A stretch of 64,000 bases of DNA from the NCBI RefSeq assembly GCF_015461805.1, contig NZ_JACVZE010000002.1:186001-250000 (forward strand), read 5' to 3'. The notes beneath the pieces were generated by a model. It made no database searches and was not told the origin of the DNA. It worked only from the letters and a program-made list of their open reading frames with translations. The DNA is from Pseudomonas pisciculturae (GTDB taxonomy: Bacteria > Pseudomonadota > Gammaproteobacteria > Pseudomonadales > Pseudomonadaceae). Positions 21,254 through 30,373 of the stretch are shown here, piece after piece; within the stretch, counting starts at the first letter, position 1; every line of letters starts with the position of its first letter. A program made the position numbers and the translations under genes.

Positions 21254-21832
21254 TTACTTCTGCTTCACGCCTTCCAGTGAGATGTCCAGGTCAACAGTCT
21301 GCGAGGACGGGCCTGGGCCTTTGATGCCGAAGTCGTTCAGGTTGACGGTGGTCTTGGCGTTGAAGCCAGCACGTTCGCCGCCCCATGGATCTTTGCCTTC
21401 ACCGTTGAAGGTGGCCTTGAAAGTCACAGGCTTGGTTACGCCATGGAACGTCAGGTCGCCAGTCACATCAGCAGTTTTGTCGCCGGTGGACTTGACGGCA
21501 GTGGAGACAAACTTCGCGTCAGCAAACTTGGCAACGTCCAGGAAGTCTTTGCTGGCGATGTGTTTGTCACGTTCAGCGTGGTTCGACCACAGGCTGGCGG
21601 TTTTCACATCAACGGCGATTTTGCTGGCTTCAGGCTTGGCTGCGTCCCAGCTGAACGTGCCATCCCAGTCCTTGAAGGTACCGTGGATGAAGCTGTAGCC
21701 CAGGTGGCTGATCTTCCAATCGATGAAGGCGTGCTGGCCTTCTTTGTCGATCTTGTAGTCAGCGGCCATCGCAGAACCGGCGGACAACAGAGCAGAACCG
21801 AGTGCCAGAGCGGCGAGAGTCTTCTTCAACAT
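21254..21832 (-). CDS. YceI-family periplasmic protein
   Basis: The 192-residue protein has a signal peptide ([20 protein letters not shown], cleavage at AMA-ADY) and a YceI lipocalin-like beta-barrel: [40 protein letters not shown], and the C-terminal VDLDISLEG. YceI proteins bind isoprenoid-type lipids in the periplasm and are induced in E. coli by high pH. AAGGAA precedes the ATG at 21832. It lies 32 nt after the cytochrome b561 gene, the same pairing as yceJ-yceI of E. coli, so I read an operon. Confidence 0.93.
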   Translation of the reverse strand: MLKKTLAALALGSALLSAGSAMAADYKIDKEGQHAFIDWKISHLGYSFIHGTFKDWDGTFSWDAAKPEASKIAVDVKTASLWSNHAERDKHIASKDFLDVAKFADAKFVSTAVKSTGDKTADVTGDLTFHGVTKPVTFKATFNGEGKDPWGGERAGFNAKTTVNLNDFGIKGPGPSSQTVDLDISLEGVKQK

Positions 21833-21864
21833 GCTTTCTATTCCTTGTGAGTCGAGGTTGAACA

Positions 21865-22416
21865 TCAGGCTTTGCGCCCCAGCATTCGCGTCAGGGTCAC
21901 ATCACGATCAATGAAGTGGTGTTTCAATGCAGCCACGCCGTGCAAGCCGGCAAAGACTACTAACACCCAAGCCAGGTACAAGTGCACCAGGCCTGCGTTG
22001 TCTGCCTGGTCCGGTAGCCCGGCAACCACGGCAGGAATCTCAAACAAACCAAACACCGGAATACCGACACCGTCTGCGGTGGAAATCAGGTAACCGGCGA
22101 TCATCACCGCAAACAGCCCGAGGTACAGGAACCCGTGGCCAAAAGCGGCGCCGATACGGGTCATGCGGCTGTAGCTGGCCAACGGTGGCGGCGGCGGGCT
22201 GATCAGGCGCCAGACAATACGCACCAGCATGATCGCGAACAGCGTAATGCCGATGCTCTTGTGCAGGTCGGGTGCGTCTTTGCGCCAGGCGCTGTAATAG
22301 TCCAGGCCGACCATCCACAAACCCAAGGCAAACAAGCCAAACACCACCAGGGCCACGCCCCAGTGCAAAACCATGCTGACCCAGCCATAGCGGGCCGGTG
22401 AGTTGCGTAACTGCAT
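21865..22416 (-). CDS. Cytochrome b561 family protein (YceJ-like)
   Basis: The 183-residue protein has four transmembrane helices with histidines placed for two b haems ([37 protein letters not shown]), the bacterial di-haem cytochrome b561 pattern. It probably passes electrons between quinol and a periplasmic partner. The downstream YceI-family gene, 32 nt away, is the usual partner. The upstream 249-nt region to bioA is divergent and presumably holds both promoters. Confidence 0.92.
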   Translation of the reverse strand: MQLRNSPARYGWVSMVLHWGVALVVFGLFALGLWMVGLDYYSAWRKDAPDLHKSIGITLFAIMLVRIVWRLISPPPPPLASYSRMTRIGAAFGHGFLYLGLFAVMIAGYLISTADGVGIPVFGLFEIPAVVAGLPDQADNAGLVHLYLAWVLVVFAGLHGVAALKHHFIDRDVTLTRMLGRKA

Positions 22417-22607
22417 GTACTTAATCCCGTAAGAGCTGCGCCCAAGACTAGCGCGTTACCTATCGAATTAAAGCGGAAAATTTCGCTTTGAAATATCGAG
22501 AAATGTGATCTTGAGGTTATGAAGCGTAAATTAACCACGGATTAAGGACTATCCCGAAGAAACGTGACAGACCGTCCTGCGTTTACTGCCAATTCGCATG
22601 TAATGGG

Positions 22608-22636
22608 TTGTGACACAGTCGCCCATTGCATAGGCT
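22608..22636 (+). promoter_or_regulatory. Possible bioA promoter (weak)
   Basis: TTGTGA, 17-nt spacer, TAGGCT, ending 30 nt before the bioA start. The -10 is a poor match. Confidence 0.3.
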
Positions 22637-22665
22637 TGCGCGATTGTTGCTTGAGGAGACGAAAA

Positions 22666-24072
22666 ATGGGCTTGAACAACCAGTGGATGCAACGCGATCT
22701 CGCCGTGCTGTGGCATCCCTGCACCCAGATGAAAGACCACCAGCAACTGCCGCTGATCCCGATCAAGCGCGGTGAAGGCGTGTGGCTGGAAGACTTCGAA
22801 GGCAAACGCTACCTCGACGCCGTCAGTTCCTGGTGGGTCAACGTATTTGGCCACGCCAACCCGCGCATCAACCAGCGCATCAAGGACCAGGTCGACCAAC
22901 TGGAACACGTGATCCTTGCCGGTTTCAGTCACCAGCCGGTGATCGAGCTGTCGGAGCGCCTGGTCGCGATGACGCCCGAAGGCCTCACCCGCTGCTTCTA
23001 CGCCGATAACGGTTCATCGTGCATCGAAGTTGCGCTGAAAATGAGCTTTCACTACTGGCTCAACCGAGGCCTGCCGAATAAGAAGCGCTTCGTCACCCTG
23101 ACCAACAGCTACCACGGCGAAACCATCGCCGCGATGTCGGTGGGCGACGTGCCGCTGTTTACCGAGACCTACAAGGCGCTGCTGCTGGACACCATCAAGG
23201 TGCCGAGCCCCGACTGTTACCTGCGCCCCGAGGGCGTGAGCTGGGAAGACCACTCGCGCACCATGGCCCAGGTGATGGAACAGACCCTCGCCGAGCACCA
23301 CGCAAGCGTTGCCGCCGTGATCATCGAGCCGCTGATCCAGGGCGCCGGTGGCATGCGCATGTACCACCCGGTGTACCTCAAGCTGCTGCGCGAGGCCTGC
23401 GACCGCTACGGTGTGCACCTGATCCACGATGAAATCGCCGTGGGCTTCGGCCGTACCGGCAGCATGTTCGCCTGTGAACAGGCCGGCATCCGCCCCGACT
23501 TCCTGTGCCTGTCCAAGGCCCTCACCGGCGGTTACCTGCCGCTGGCGGCCGTGGTCACCACCGATGACGTCTACGACGCGTTTTACGACGACTACCCTAC
23601 CCTGCGCGCCTTCCTGCATTCCCACAGCTACACCGGCAACCCGCTGGCGTGCGCGGCGGCGTTGGCGACCCTGGATATCTTCGAAGAAGACAACGTCATC
23701 GAAAACAACAAGGCCCTGGCCCAGCGCATGGCCACCGCCACCGCGCACCTGGTAGACCATCCCCATGTCTCGGAGGTGCGCCAGACCGGCATGGTGCTGG
23801 CCATCGAGATGGTGCAGGACAAAGCCACCAAGACCGCCTACCCATGGCAAGAACGGCGTGGCTTGAAGGTGTTCGAACATGCCCTGGAACGCGGCGCCCT
23901 GTTACGACCACTGGGCAGCGTGGTGTACTTCCTGCCGCCCTATGTGATTACGCCGGAGCAGATCGACTTCCTGGCCGAAGTGGCCAGCGAAGGGATCGAT
24001 ATCGCCACCATTAGCAGCGTCAGTGTTGCAGTGCCTAAAGACTTCCACCCTGGTTTCCGCGACCCCGGTTGA
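22666..24072 (+). CDS. bioA: Adenosylmethionine-8-amino-7-oxononanoate aminotransferase
   Basis: The 468-residue class III aminotransferase starts MGLNNQWMQRDLAVLWHPCT and shows SSWWVNVFGHANPRI, YHGETIAAMSVGD, HDEIAVGFGRTG and the PLP-lysine region LSKALTGGYLPLAAV. The WHPCTQ and SSWW motifs favour BioA over other class III enzymes. It converts KAPA to DAPA in biotin synthesis using SAM as amino donor. The ATG at 22666 has a strong GAGGAGA site; the frame upstream to 22564 lacks one. The other biotin genes are not in the window. rsmE follows after 71 nt. Confidence 0.95.
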   Translation: MGLNNQWMQRDLAVLWHPCTQMKDHQQLPLIPIKRGEGVWLEDFEGKRYLDAVSSWWVNVFGHANPRINQRIKDQVDQLEHVILAGFSHQPVIELSERLVAMTPEGLTRCFYADNGSSCIEVALKMSFHYWLNRGLPNKKRFVTLTNSYHGETIAAMSVGDVPLFTETYKALLLDTIKVPSPDCYLRPEGVSWEDHSRTMAQVMEQTLAEHHASVAAVIIEPLIQGAGGMRMYHPVYLKLLREACDRYGVHLIHDEIAVGFGRTGSMFACEQAGIRPDFLCLSKALTGGYLPLAAVVTTDDVYDAFYDDYPTLRAFLHSHSYTGNPLACAAALATLDIFEEDNVIENNKALAQRMATATAHLVDHPHVSEVRQTGMVLAIEMVQDKATKTAYPWQERRGLKVFEHALERGALLRPLGSVVYFLPPYVITPEQIDFLAEVASEGIDIATISSVSVAVPKDFHPGFRDPG

Positions 24073-24074
24073 TT

Positions 24075-24104
24075 TGTGGCGAGGGAGCTTGCTCCCTCGC
24101 CACA
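24075..24104. repeat. Perfect 14-bp palindrome (REP-related)
   Basis: TGTGGCGAGGGAGC and GCTCCCTCGCCACA are perfect arms around TT, 2 nt after the bioA stop. It lacks a T run, so it is better read as a single REP-type unit than as a terminator; the same arm type opens the repeat at 50654. Confidence 0.85.
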
Positions 24105-24143
24105 GTGACCTCGCGCCTACATAGAATTTTGCAGAGAACAGAA

Positions 24144-24863
24144 ATGAGACTGTCCCGTTTTTTCACCGACACCCCGTTGAGCATCGGCGACCACGAATTG
24201 CCTGAAGCCCAAGCGCACTACATCAGCCGCGTCTTGCGCATGGGTGAAGGCGATGCCGTGCAATTGTTCGACGGCTCCGGCCAGGAGTTTTTGGGCAGCC
24301 TGCTGGAAGTCGGCAAGAAACGTGTCACTGTGCGACTGACGGAAAGCTTCAACGGCCAGACTCAATCACCGCTGCATATCCACCTTGGCCAGGGCCTGTC
24401 CCGGGGTGAACGGATGGATTGGGCGATCCAAAAAGCCACAGAGCTTGGCGTCAACGAAATCACCCCGATCTTCAGCGACCGCTGCGAAGTGCGCCTCAAG
24501 GACGAACGCGCCGACAAGCGCCTGCTGCACTGGCGCCAGGTGGCGATCAGCGCGTGCGAGCAGTGTGGGCGTTCAACGGTGCCGGTGATTCACCCGCCGC
24601 TGTTGCTGGCAGACTGGTTGAAACAGACCGAGGCGGATCTAAAGTTGGTGCTGCACCCGGTGGCCGAACCGATGGTGAGCCATGCCAAGCCTTCCAGCCT
24701 GGCGTTTTTGATCGGCCCTGAAGGTGGGTTGACGGACAGCGAAGTCGAGGTCGCCCAAGCTGTCGGTTACCACGCCGCGCGCCTTGGGCCGCGCGTGTTG
24801 CGTACCGAAACCGCGCCAGTCGTTGCACTGGCAGTAGCCCAACAACTGTGGGGCGATTTCTAA
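24144..24863 (+). CDS. rsmE: 16S rRNA (uracil1498-N3)-methyltransferase
   Basis: The 239-residue protein starts MRLSRFFTDTPLSIGDHELP with an N-terminal PUA-like part (HYISRVLRMGEGDAVQLFDG) and a SPOUT-class trefoil-knot C-terminus with FLIGPEGGLTDSEVE and LGPRVLRTETAPVVAL, the RsmE signature. It methylates U1498 of 16S rRNA using SAM. The ATG at 24144 is preferred because the protein then begins at the conserved MRL(S/P)RF. It follows bioA on the same strand, an order also seen in P. aeruginosa. Confidence 0.95.
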   Translation: MRLSRFFTDTPLSIGDHELPEAQAHYISRVLRMGEGDAVQLFDGSGQEFLGSLLEVGKKRVTVRLTESFNGQTQSPLHIHLGQGLSRGERMDWAIQKATELGVNEITPIFSDRCEVRLKDERADKRLLHWRQVAISACEQCGRSTVPVIHPPLLLADWLKQTEADLKLVLHPVAEPMVSHAKPSSLAFLIGPEGGLTDSEVEVAQAVGYHAARLGPRVLRTETAPVVALAVAQQLWGDF

Positions 24864-24891
24864 CCCTCTTCCTTTGTAAACCCAGTCAAAC

Positions 24892-24983
24892 ATGTGGGAG
24901 GGGGCTTGCTCCCGATAGCGGTAGGTCAGTGATAGGTTTGCTGACTGTCACACCGCTATCGGGAGCAAGCCCCCTCCCACATT
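24892..24983. repeat. REP pair (GGGGG type)
   Basis: ATGTGGGAGGGGGCTTGCTC and its reverse complement flank a core with GGTCAG and CTGACTG. It lies between convergent rsmE and the solute-binding protein gene. Confidence 0.9.
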
Positions 24984-25016
24984 TGGATTGGGTTACCACA
25001 TCACCAAGTCACCCCA

Positions 25017-25919
25017 TCACTCCACCGGGTCACTCACTGGCTTGGCAATGATCGCCTTCAACTCGCTGGTCATCGGAAATTCCAGGTTCAAGCCCTTGGG
25101 CGGGATCGGCTGTTCAAACCAACGCTGGTAAATCCCATTGATCTCCCCACTGCGGTACAAGTCTCCCAGCGTCTCGTTAACCACCGCCAGAAACTGCGGG
25201 TCGTCCTTGCGCAGCATGCAGCTGTAGATTTCCCGCGATTGCTCCTTACCGACCACCACCCACTTGTGCGGGTCCTTGGCCTTGGCGCGTTCACCGTACA
25301 GCAACGCGTCATCCATGTAGAACGCCGCCGCGCGGCCCGTCTCCAGCATCTTGAACGCCTCGCCGTGGTCCTTGGCGCTGATCACAAACATATTGGCCTT
25401 GTGCTCAGCGTTGTAGCTCTTGAGGAAGCGCTCGTTGGTGGTGCCAGCGGTGGTCACCACGTTCTTGCCGGTCAGGTCGGCGAAGCCCTGGATGCCGCTG
25501 TCCTTGGCCGTCAGCAACTGGCCCTTCACGTAGATAAACCCGTAAGAAAACGCCACCTGTTTCTGCCGCTCGGCCGTCACCCCGGTGGAGCCGCATTCCA
25601 GATCAACCGTACCGTTTTGCACCAACGGAATGCGGGTCTGGGAGGTCACCAGGTTGTACTTCACGTTGAGGTGGGGCACCCCGGTTTTCTGCTGGATACG
25701 CTCGACGATCTTGCTCGCCAGGTCCACCGAGTAGCCCATGGGTTTGCCCGTGTGATCCCCCACGTAGGAAAACGGCACCGACGCATCGCGATACCCCAGC
25801 GTGATGGATTTTGCCCCAGCGATCTTGGCCAATGCGCCGCCTAGCGGGGCTTCGTTTGCATGGGCCTGTGCGCCCAACAAAAGCCCCAGGGTGCAGCCAG
25901 TCAACAGGATTTTTTTCAT
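25017..25919 (-). CDS. Amino-acid ABC transporter solute-binding protein (GltI-like)
   Basis: The 300-residue protein has a signal peptide (MKKILLTGCTLGLLLGAQAHA) and a family 3 fold: ITLGYRDASVPFSYVG, LVQNGTVDLECGSTGVTAER, RAAAFYMDDALLYGER. These stretches resemble glutamate/aspartate-binding GltI-type proteins. It is the last gene of an apparent operon dadA-like/ridA-like/SBP (25-nt gap to ridA), but no permease or ATPase is present here, so it must share a transporter encoded elsewhere. The ATG at 25919 has GGAG 8 nt upstream. Confidence 0.88.
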   Translation of the reverse strand: MKKILLTGCTLGLLLGAQAHANEAPLGGALAKIAGAKSITLGYRDASVPFSYVGDHTGKPMGYSVDLASKIVERIQQKTGVPHLNVKYNLVTSQTRIPLVQNGTVDLECGSTGVTAERQKQVAFSYGFIYVKGQLLTAKDSGIQGFADLTGKNVVTTAGTTNERFLKSYNAEHKANMFVISAKDHGEAFKMLETGRAAAFYMDDALLYGERAKAKDPHKWVVVGKEQSREIYSCMLRKDDPQFLAVVNETLGDLYRSGEINGIYQRWFEQPIPPKGLNLEFPMTSELKAIIAKPVSDPVE

Positions 25920-25944
25920 TGTTATGCTCCGTTGGTCTTTGAGG

Positions 25945-26295
25945 TTATTTACGTACGGCAATCACGCTGATTTCCACCAGTACGCTGGGCCGCGCCAGCT
26001 CCGCTTGCAGCGTGGTGCGTGTCGGCGCCATGCCCGGCGACAACCACGCGGACCACACATCGTTCATCGGTGCAAAACCGTCGCCGATATCTTTGAGGTA
26101 AATCGTCGCATTGAGCAGGTGGTCCTTGTCGCTGCCCGCCTGGGCCAGCAGTGCATCGATCTTGGCCAGCACTTCTTGGGTTTGCGTGGTGACGTCCTGC
26201 CCGTCGCCCGGCACCTGGCCCGAGAGAAAAACCAGATCCTTAAAAGTAACGGCGCCAGAAAGCCGGTCATTGCTGCTGATACGGGTGATGGTCAT
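25945..26295 (-). CDS. RidA-family protein
   Basis: The 116-residue protein has the RidA (YjgF/YER057c/UK114) fold: LSGAVTFKDLVFLSGQVPG, DKDHLLNATIYLKDIGD, and a C-terminal LARPSVLVEISVIAV retaining an arginine near the position used by deaminating RidA proteins. Family members hydrolyse reactive enamines/imines made by PLP enzymes or amino-acid oxidases. Its place 10 nt after an FAD amino-acid dehydrogenase-like gene fits that role: it would clear the imine that enzyme forms. The trimer is cytoplasmic. Confidence 0.9.
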   Translation of the reverse strand: MTITRISSNDRLSGAVTFKDLVFLSGQVPGDGQDVTTQTQEVLAKIDALLAQAGSDKDHLLNATIYLKDIGDGFAPMNDVWSAWLSPGMAPTRTTLQAELARPSVLVEISVIAVRK

Positions 26296-26305
26296 CGGTG
26301 CATCC

Positions 26306-27529
26306 TCAAGCGGCGCGGGGCGTCAGGCCCTGCATATCAATGGAAGGAACCTGTTGGTCAATCAACTCGGCCAACAGTTGGCCGCTGCCGCAGGCCAAGG
26401 TAAAACCAAGGGCGCCATGGCCCAGGTTAAGCCACAGGTTGCGATACACACTGGCGCCAATCAGCGGCACGCCGGTGGGGGTGGCCGGGCGCATGCCGGC
26501 CCATTCCACCGCGTGGGCGTAGTCGCCTGCCATAGGGAAAGTCTCCAACGCCTGACGTTTCATCAGGGCCAGGCGCTTGGGCTCAAGGCCGGAATCGAAG
26601 CCAACGATATCCACCATCGCCGCCACCCGCAGTTGCTTGCCGATACGGGCGTAGACGATCTTGCGGTCGTAGTCAGTGATGCTCATATTTGGCGCCTGAT
26701 GCTGCGGGCCAATCGGCACGCTGAGGCTGTAGCCCTTAAGCGGATACAGTGGCAGCGACACGCCCAGCTCGGTGCTGCGGTACCCGGCTGCTAGCACCAA
26801 TTGATCAACCGGCATGACTTCATCGCCCAGCTCGATGGCCTGTACTGCACCGCCCGCGTGACGAATGCCGGTGACCTTGCGACCCAGCAAAAAGCGGCAG
26901 CGCCCGGAGCCTTCAAGGCGTTCGGCCAAGCGCTGGCAGAAGGCATGGCAATCGCCCACTTCCTCATTCGGCGTGTAGATGCCGCCAACAAAACCACCCC
27001 CCGCCAATGCCGGCTCCAAGTGAGCGCAATCGTCAGCCGACAGCACCTGTTGTTGCAGGATATCGGTGACTTTACTGCGGGCATGTTCGAAGGAGTTGGC
27101 ATGACGGAAGGTCACCAGCTTGCCGTTGCGCCGCCAGTCGAAACCGTCCAGATGATCGTGCTCGCACCATTGCTGCAAGGTGTCTTGGCTCAGGGATGCC
27201 AGGCGCAGAAGGTGCGCGGCATTGCGCTTGTTCACCGAGCCACGGCAGGCGCCCAGGAACGCCGCCATCCAGCGCCATTGCTGAGGGTCAAGGCGCGGGC
27301 GCAACTTCAAGGGCGAGTCACCGCGCAGCAACCAGCCGATGGCTTGCAGCGGCACCCCAGCATCCGCCAGCGGTGCAACGTAGCGGTAGGACAGCTGCCC
27401 GCCGTTGGCGAAACTGGTTTCGCTGCCCAGCGTATCGCGGGCTTCGATCACCGTCACTTCATGGCCGGCACGCACCAACGCATAAGCACTGGCCAAACCG
27501 ATCACCCCACCGCCGATGATGCACACCAT
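26306..27529 (-). CDS. FAD-dependent D-amino-acid dehydrogenase-like oxidoreductase
   Basis: The 407-residue protein opens MVCIIGGGVIGLASAYALV, a GxGxxG dinucleotide-binding motif, then VIEARDTLGSETSFANGGQLSY, the DadA signature, and ends with NLWLNLGHGALGFTLACGSG. DadA-type enzymes oxidise D-amino acids to imino acids, passing electrons to the respiratory chain. It is probably not the alanine-catabolic dadA, which normally pairs with dadX; here it pairs with ridA and a solute-binding gene and has a divergent LysR regulator. I chose ATG 27529 (site AGGTGG) over a TTG at 27553. Confidence 0.87.
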   Translation of the reverse strand: MVCIIGGGVIGLASAYALVRAGHEVTVIEARDTLGSETSFANGGQLSYRYVAPLADAGVPLQAIGWLLRGDSPLKLRPRLDPQQWRWMAAFLGACRGSVNKRNAAHLLRLASLSQDTLQQWCEHDHLDGFDWRRNGKLVTFRHANSFEHARSKVTDILQQQVLSADDCAHLEPALAGGGFVGGIYTPNEEVGDCHAFCQRLAERLEGSGRCRFLLGRKVTGIRHAGGAVQAIELGDEVMPVDQLVLAAGYRSTELGVSLPLYPLKGYSLSVPIGPQHQAPNMSITDYDRKIVYARIGKQLRVAAMVDIVGFDSGLEPKRLALMKRQALETFPMAGDYAHAVEWAGMRPATPTGVPLIGASVYRNLWLNLGHGALGFTLACGSGQLLAELIDQQVPSIDMQGLTPRAA

Positions 27530-27637
27530 TGCCGCCACCTGTCGTTCAATCAAGAGGCCTCAAGCCTAGGGGCAGGTGACAGGCCACCGACAATGAATAA
27601 AGATGGGCCACCTATAAACAAAGGTTATGGACTTGCC

Positions 27638-28540
27638 ATGCGCCTGCGTCATATCGAAATCTTCCAGGCCATCCGCCAGACGGGCTCCGTGAGCGCCGCC
27701 GCGCAGTTGCTGCACGTGTCGCAACCGGCGGTGACCAAGGTGTTGCAGCACGCCGAGTTGCAACTGGGCTTCCCGCTCTTTCTGCGGGTGCGCGGCAAAT
27801 TGCAGCCCACGCCAGAAGCCCTGGCGCTGGAAAGCGAAGTGGAGAAAGTCACCGAAAGCCTGCAAGGCGTGCGGCGCCTGGCCAAGAGCTTGCGCCGCAA
27901 GCCGGGCCAGAGCGTGCGCATCGGTGCGATCCCGGCGCTGGCCTTGTCGTTGCTGCCACCGGCGATCCTGGAGTGGAAACGCGACTACCCGGACATGGCC
28001 TGCGAACTGTCCAGCGACCATAGCCGTGAGTTGGTGCAGAAGCTGTTGATGCGTGAGATCGACCTGGCGTTGACGCTCAACTTCTCTGGCCATCCGGGCT
28101 TGACCACCCAAGTGTTGGCCCACGGCGTACTGGTGGCGTTGGCCTCGAAGGGGTACTGGCCCGAGTCGCAGTTGAGCAAGCCGTTAGCCCTGAGCGAGCT
28201 GGCAGGCGCGCCGTTGATTGGCCTCTCCAGCGCCGACCCGTTGGCGGCCAAGCTCGACAGCTACCTGGAAAACGTCGACCCACCGCCCCGGGTGACAATC
28301 AGTGTGCAGACCTACTCACTGGCCCGGGCGATGGTGGAATCCGGCGCCGGCCTGACGGTGATCGACCCCTTTACTGCCCTCGGTGCTTCAACGGCCTCCA
28401 CCCACATCCGCACGCTCACCCCGCCGCTGCCAATCACCCTATACGCCCTGACCCGAGCGGATGAGCCACCGCCGCATATGCTGGCGAAGTTACTTGAGAT
28501 TTTCGCCAGTCGCGCTCAAGGGTTATTACAACGGTTATAA
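27638..28540 (+). CDS. LysR-family transcriptional regulator
   Basis: The 300-residue protein begins MRLRHIEIFQAIRQTGSVSA, with a LysR helix-turn-helix (AAQLLHVSQPAVTKVLQHAE, residues about 20-40) and a C-terminal effector-binding domain (VRIGAIPALALSLLPPAI onward). It is divergent from the dadA-like operon across 108 nt, the classical LysR arrangement, so I infer it controls that operon in response to an amino acid or derived ligand. The ATG at 27638 gives the standard LysR N-terminus. Confidence 0.9.
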   Translation: MRLRHIEIFQAIRQTGSVSAAAQLLHVSQPAVTKVLQHAELQLGFPLFLRVRGKLQPTPEALALESEVEKVTESLQGVRRLAKSLRRKPGQSVRIGAIPALALSLLPPAILEWKRDYPDMACELSSDHSRELVQKLLMREIDLALTLNFSGHPGLTTQVLAHGVLVALASKGYWPESQLSKPLALSELAGAPLIGLSSADPLAAKLDSYLENVDPPPRVTISVQTYSLARAMVESGAGLTVIDPFTALGASTASTHIRTLTPPLPITLYALTRADEPPPHMLAKLLEIFASRAQGLLQRL

Positions 28541-28556
28541 GGACACCGAGGAACTC

Positions 28557-28648
28557 ATGTGGGAGGGGGCTTGCCCCCGATGGCGGCGGGTCAGCACATG
28601 ATGTGCTAGCTGACACACTGCAATCGGGGGCAAGCCCCCTCCCACATT
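28557..28648. repeat. REP pair (GGGGG type)
   Basis: TGTGGGAGGGGGCTTGCCCC and its reverse complement flank a core with GGGTCAGCACATGATGTGCT. It lies between the convergent LysR and hemolysin III-family genes. Confidence 0.9.
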
Positions 28649-28665
28649 TTTGATCTCATAGGCTG

Positions 28666-29283
28666 TTAGAGCACGTAATGCATAATCGCCACGAAGTGCA
28701 GCAGGCTCCCGCCAATCACAAACAAATGCCAGATCCCATGGGAATGCCGCAGGCGATCTTCCAACGCAAAAAAGATGATACCCACGGTGTACAACACCCC
28801 ACCCGCCGCCAACCAGGTAAACCCGGCCGTGCCCAGCGCCGCGATCAGCGGTTTGACCGCCACCAGCACGACCCAGCCCATCACCGCGTAGATCACAATC
28901 GACAGGATGCGCGCCTCGGAACGCGGCTTGATCTCCTGCAAAATGCCGATCACCGCCAGCCCCCACACAATCCCGAACAGCGTCCAACCCCACGGGCCGC
29001 GCAGGGTCACCAGACAAAACGGCGTGTAGCTGCCGGCGATCAACAGGTAGATCGAAAAGTGATCGACCTTCTGCATGATCTCTTTTCGCCGCCCGCGCAC
29101 GCTGTGGTAAACGGTGGAGGCGCTGTACAGCACCATCAGCGTAAAACCATAAATCGCCACGCTGACAATCTTCCAGGGGCTGCCATCCAGGCTCGCCACC
29201 ACCAACATCCACACGGCGCCAACACACGCCGCGACTGCACCGAGCAAATGGCTCCAGGCGTTGAATCGTTCCCCGTGGTACAT
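28666..29283 (-). CDS. Hemolysin III family (PAQR-type) membrane protein
   Basis: The 205-residue protein has seven hydrophobic segments and PAQR/hemolysin III motifs: ERFNAWSHLLGAV, YSASTVYHSV, KVDHFSIYLLIAGSYTPF, and HSHGIWHLFVIGGSLLHF near the C-terminus with histidines placed to bind metal. Bacterial members of this family (E. coli YqfA) affect membrane energetics or lipid metabolism; hemolytic activity is not implied by homology. It is convergent with the LysR gene and divergent from mdcR, so it has no obvious functional partner. Confidence 0.9.
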   Translation of the reverse strand: MYHGERFNAWSHLLGAVAACVGAVWMLVVASLDGSPWKIVSVAIYGFTLMVLYSASTVYHSVRGRRKEIMQKVDHFSIYLLIAGSYTPFCLVTLRGPWGWTLFGIVWGLAVIGILQEIKPRSEARILSIVIYAVMGWVVLVAVKPLIAALGTAGFTWLAAGGVLYTVGIIFFALEDRLRHSHGIWHLFVIGGSLLHFVAIMHYVL

Positions 29284-29427
29284 CGCTCACCGAACTCCTG
29301 TAACAGATATGGGTTGGCTGGCAAGCCTCCAGCCTTGCGCATAAGAGTGCAAGCGGCGTGTGACGTTCCGAGGACGCGAGGCGGTTTTGCGGGCACAATC
29401 GGGCGTATTCGAATAAGAGCCACGGCC

Positions 29428-30342
29428 ATGCTGATCGACGAAGAGTTCACCCTCAAGAAGCTGGAAATCTTCCTGGCATTCATGCGCACCGGCAACCTGG
29501 CCCGCGCCGCCGCCGAGCTGCAAACCAGCAATGTCAGCGTGCACCGCGCCATCCACTCCCTGGAAAACGCCCTGCGCTGCCCGCTGTTCAAACACGAAGG
29601 GCGCAACCTCACGCCGCTCGAAAGCGCCTACGTACTCGAAGAACGCGCACAAAAACTGGTGGCCGACGTCGTCGACAGCGTGCGCCTCACCCGCGAAGCC
29701 GCCGGGTTCTCGGCCGAGCGCTTCAAGCTGGGCTCGCTGTACTCGCTCACGGTCAAGACCGTGCCGCAGCTGATCATGGGCCTGAAAATCAGGCGCAGTG
29801 AACTCAATATCGACCTGATCCTGGGCTCCAACTTCGACTTGCTCTACAAGCTCAAGAACATGGAAGTGGACGCGATCCTCATCTCCCTCGACGAGCGCGC
29901 CAACGATCCCGATTGCGAGCAGATCGCGCTGTTTACCGACGACATCTTCCTCGCCACCCCGGCCGACTCACCGTTTGACCGCGAACAGCAAATCGACCTG
30001 GCGGATGTGCGCGACGCCACCTTCATCACCCTCACCCAAGGCTTCGCCACCCACCAGGATGGCAATCGCGTGTTCAAGCAGGCGGGGTTCGAGCCGAAGG
30101 TGGCGATGCAGGTGAACGATATCTTCACCCTGCTAAGCATGGTCAGTTCAGGGGTAGGTTATGCGCTGCTGCCGGGGCGGATTGCGGCGGTGTATGAGAA
30201 CCGCGTGAAGCTGATACCGCTGCAACCCAGGTATCGGTTGCAGCAGCAGATTGGGGTGGTGTTTCTGAAGGCCAAGGAGCGCGATCCGAATTTGCTGGCG
30301 TTGTTGGCGGAGTGTCGGATGTATGCCAATCGGCAGGCTTGA
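29428..30342 (+). CDS. mdcR: LysR-family regulator of malonate use
   Basis: The 304-residue LysR protein starts MLIDEEFTLKKLEIFLAFMR and has its helix-turn-helix around LARAAAELQTSNVSVHRAIH (N-terminal 50 residues), followed by an effector domain. Its place at the distal end of the malonate decarboxylase operon matches mdcR in other pseudomonads, where MdcR activates the mdc genes in response to malonate. It is convergent with mdcM (31-nt gap), about 7 kb from the mdcA promoter it would act on. Confidence 0.88.
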   Translation: MLIDEEFTLKKLEIFLAFMRTGNLARAAAELQTSNVSVHRAIHSLENALRCPLFKHEGRNLTPLESAYVLEERAQKLVADVVDSVRLTREAAGFSAERFKLGSLYSLTVKTVPQLIMGLKIRRSELNIDLILGSNFDLLYKLKNMEVDAILISLDERANDPDCEQIALFTDDIFLATPADSPFDREQQIDLADVRDATFITLTQGFATHQDGNRVFKQAGFEPKVAMQVNDIFTLLSMVSSGVGYALLPGRIAAVYENRVKLIPLQPRYRLQQQIGVVFLKAKERDPNLLALLAECRMYANRQA

Positions 30343-30370
30343 TCGTTCCCACGTTCTGCGCAGGAACGAT
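30342..30370. repeat. 8-bp inverted repeat between mdcR and mdcM
   Basis: ATCGTTCC and GGAACGAT flank a 13-nt loop and overlap the last base of the mdcR stop. The sequence resembles a dispersed CGTTCC-type palindrome common in pseudomonads. Without a T run it is not a standard terminator, though it may end or protect either convergent transcript. Confidence 0.55.
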
Positions 30371-30373
30371 GGG

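Noticed and set aside
24075..24104. Palindrome after bioA as a rho-independent terminator
   Set aside because: Stem is strong but no T run follows on either strand.
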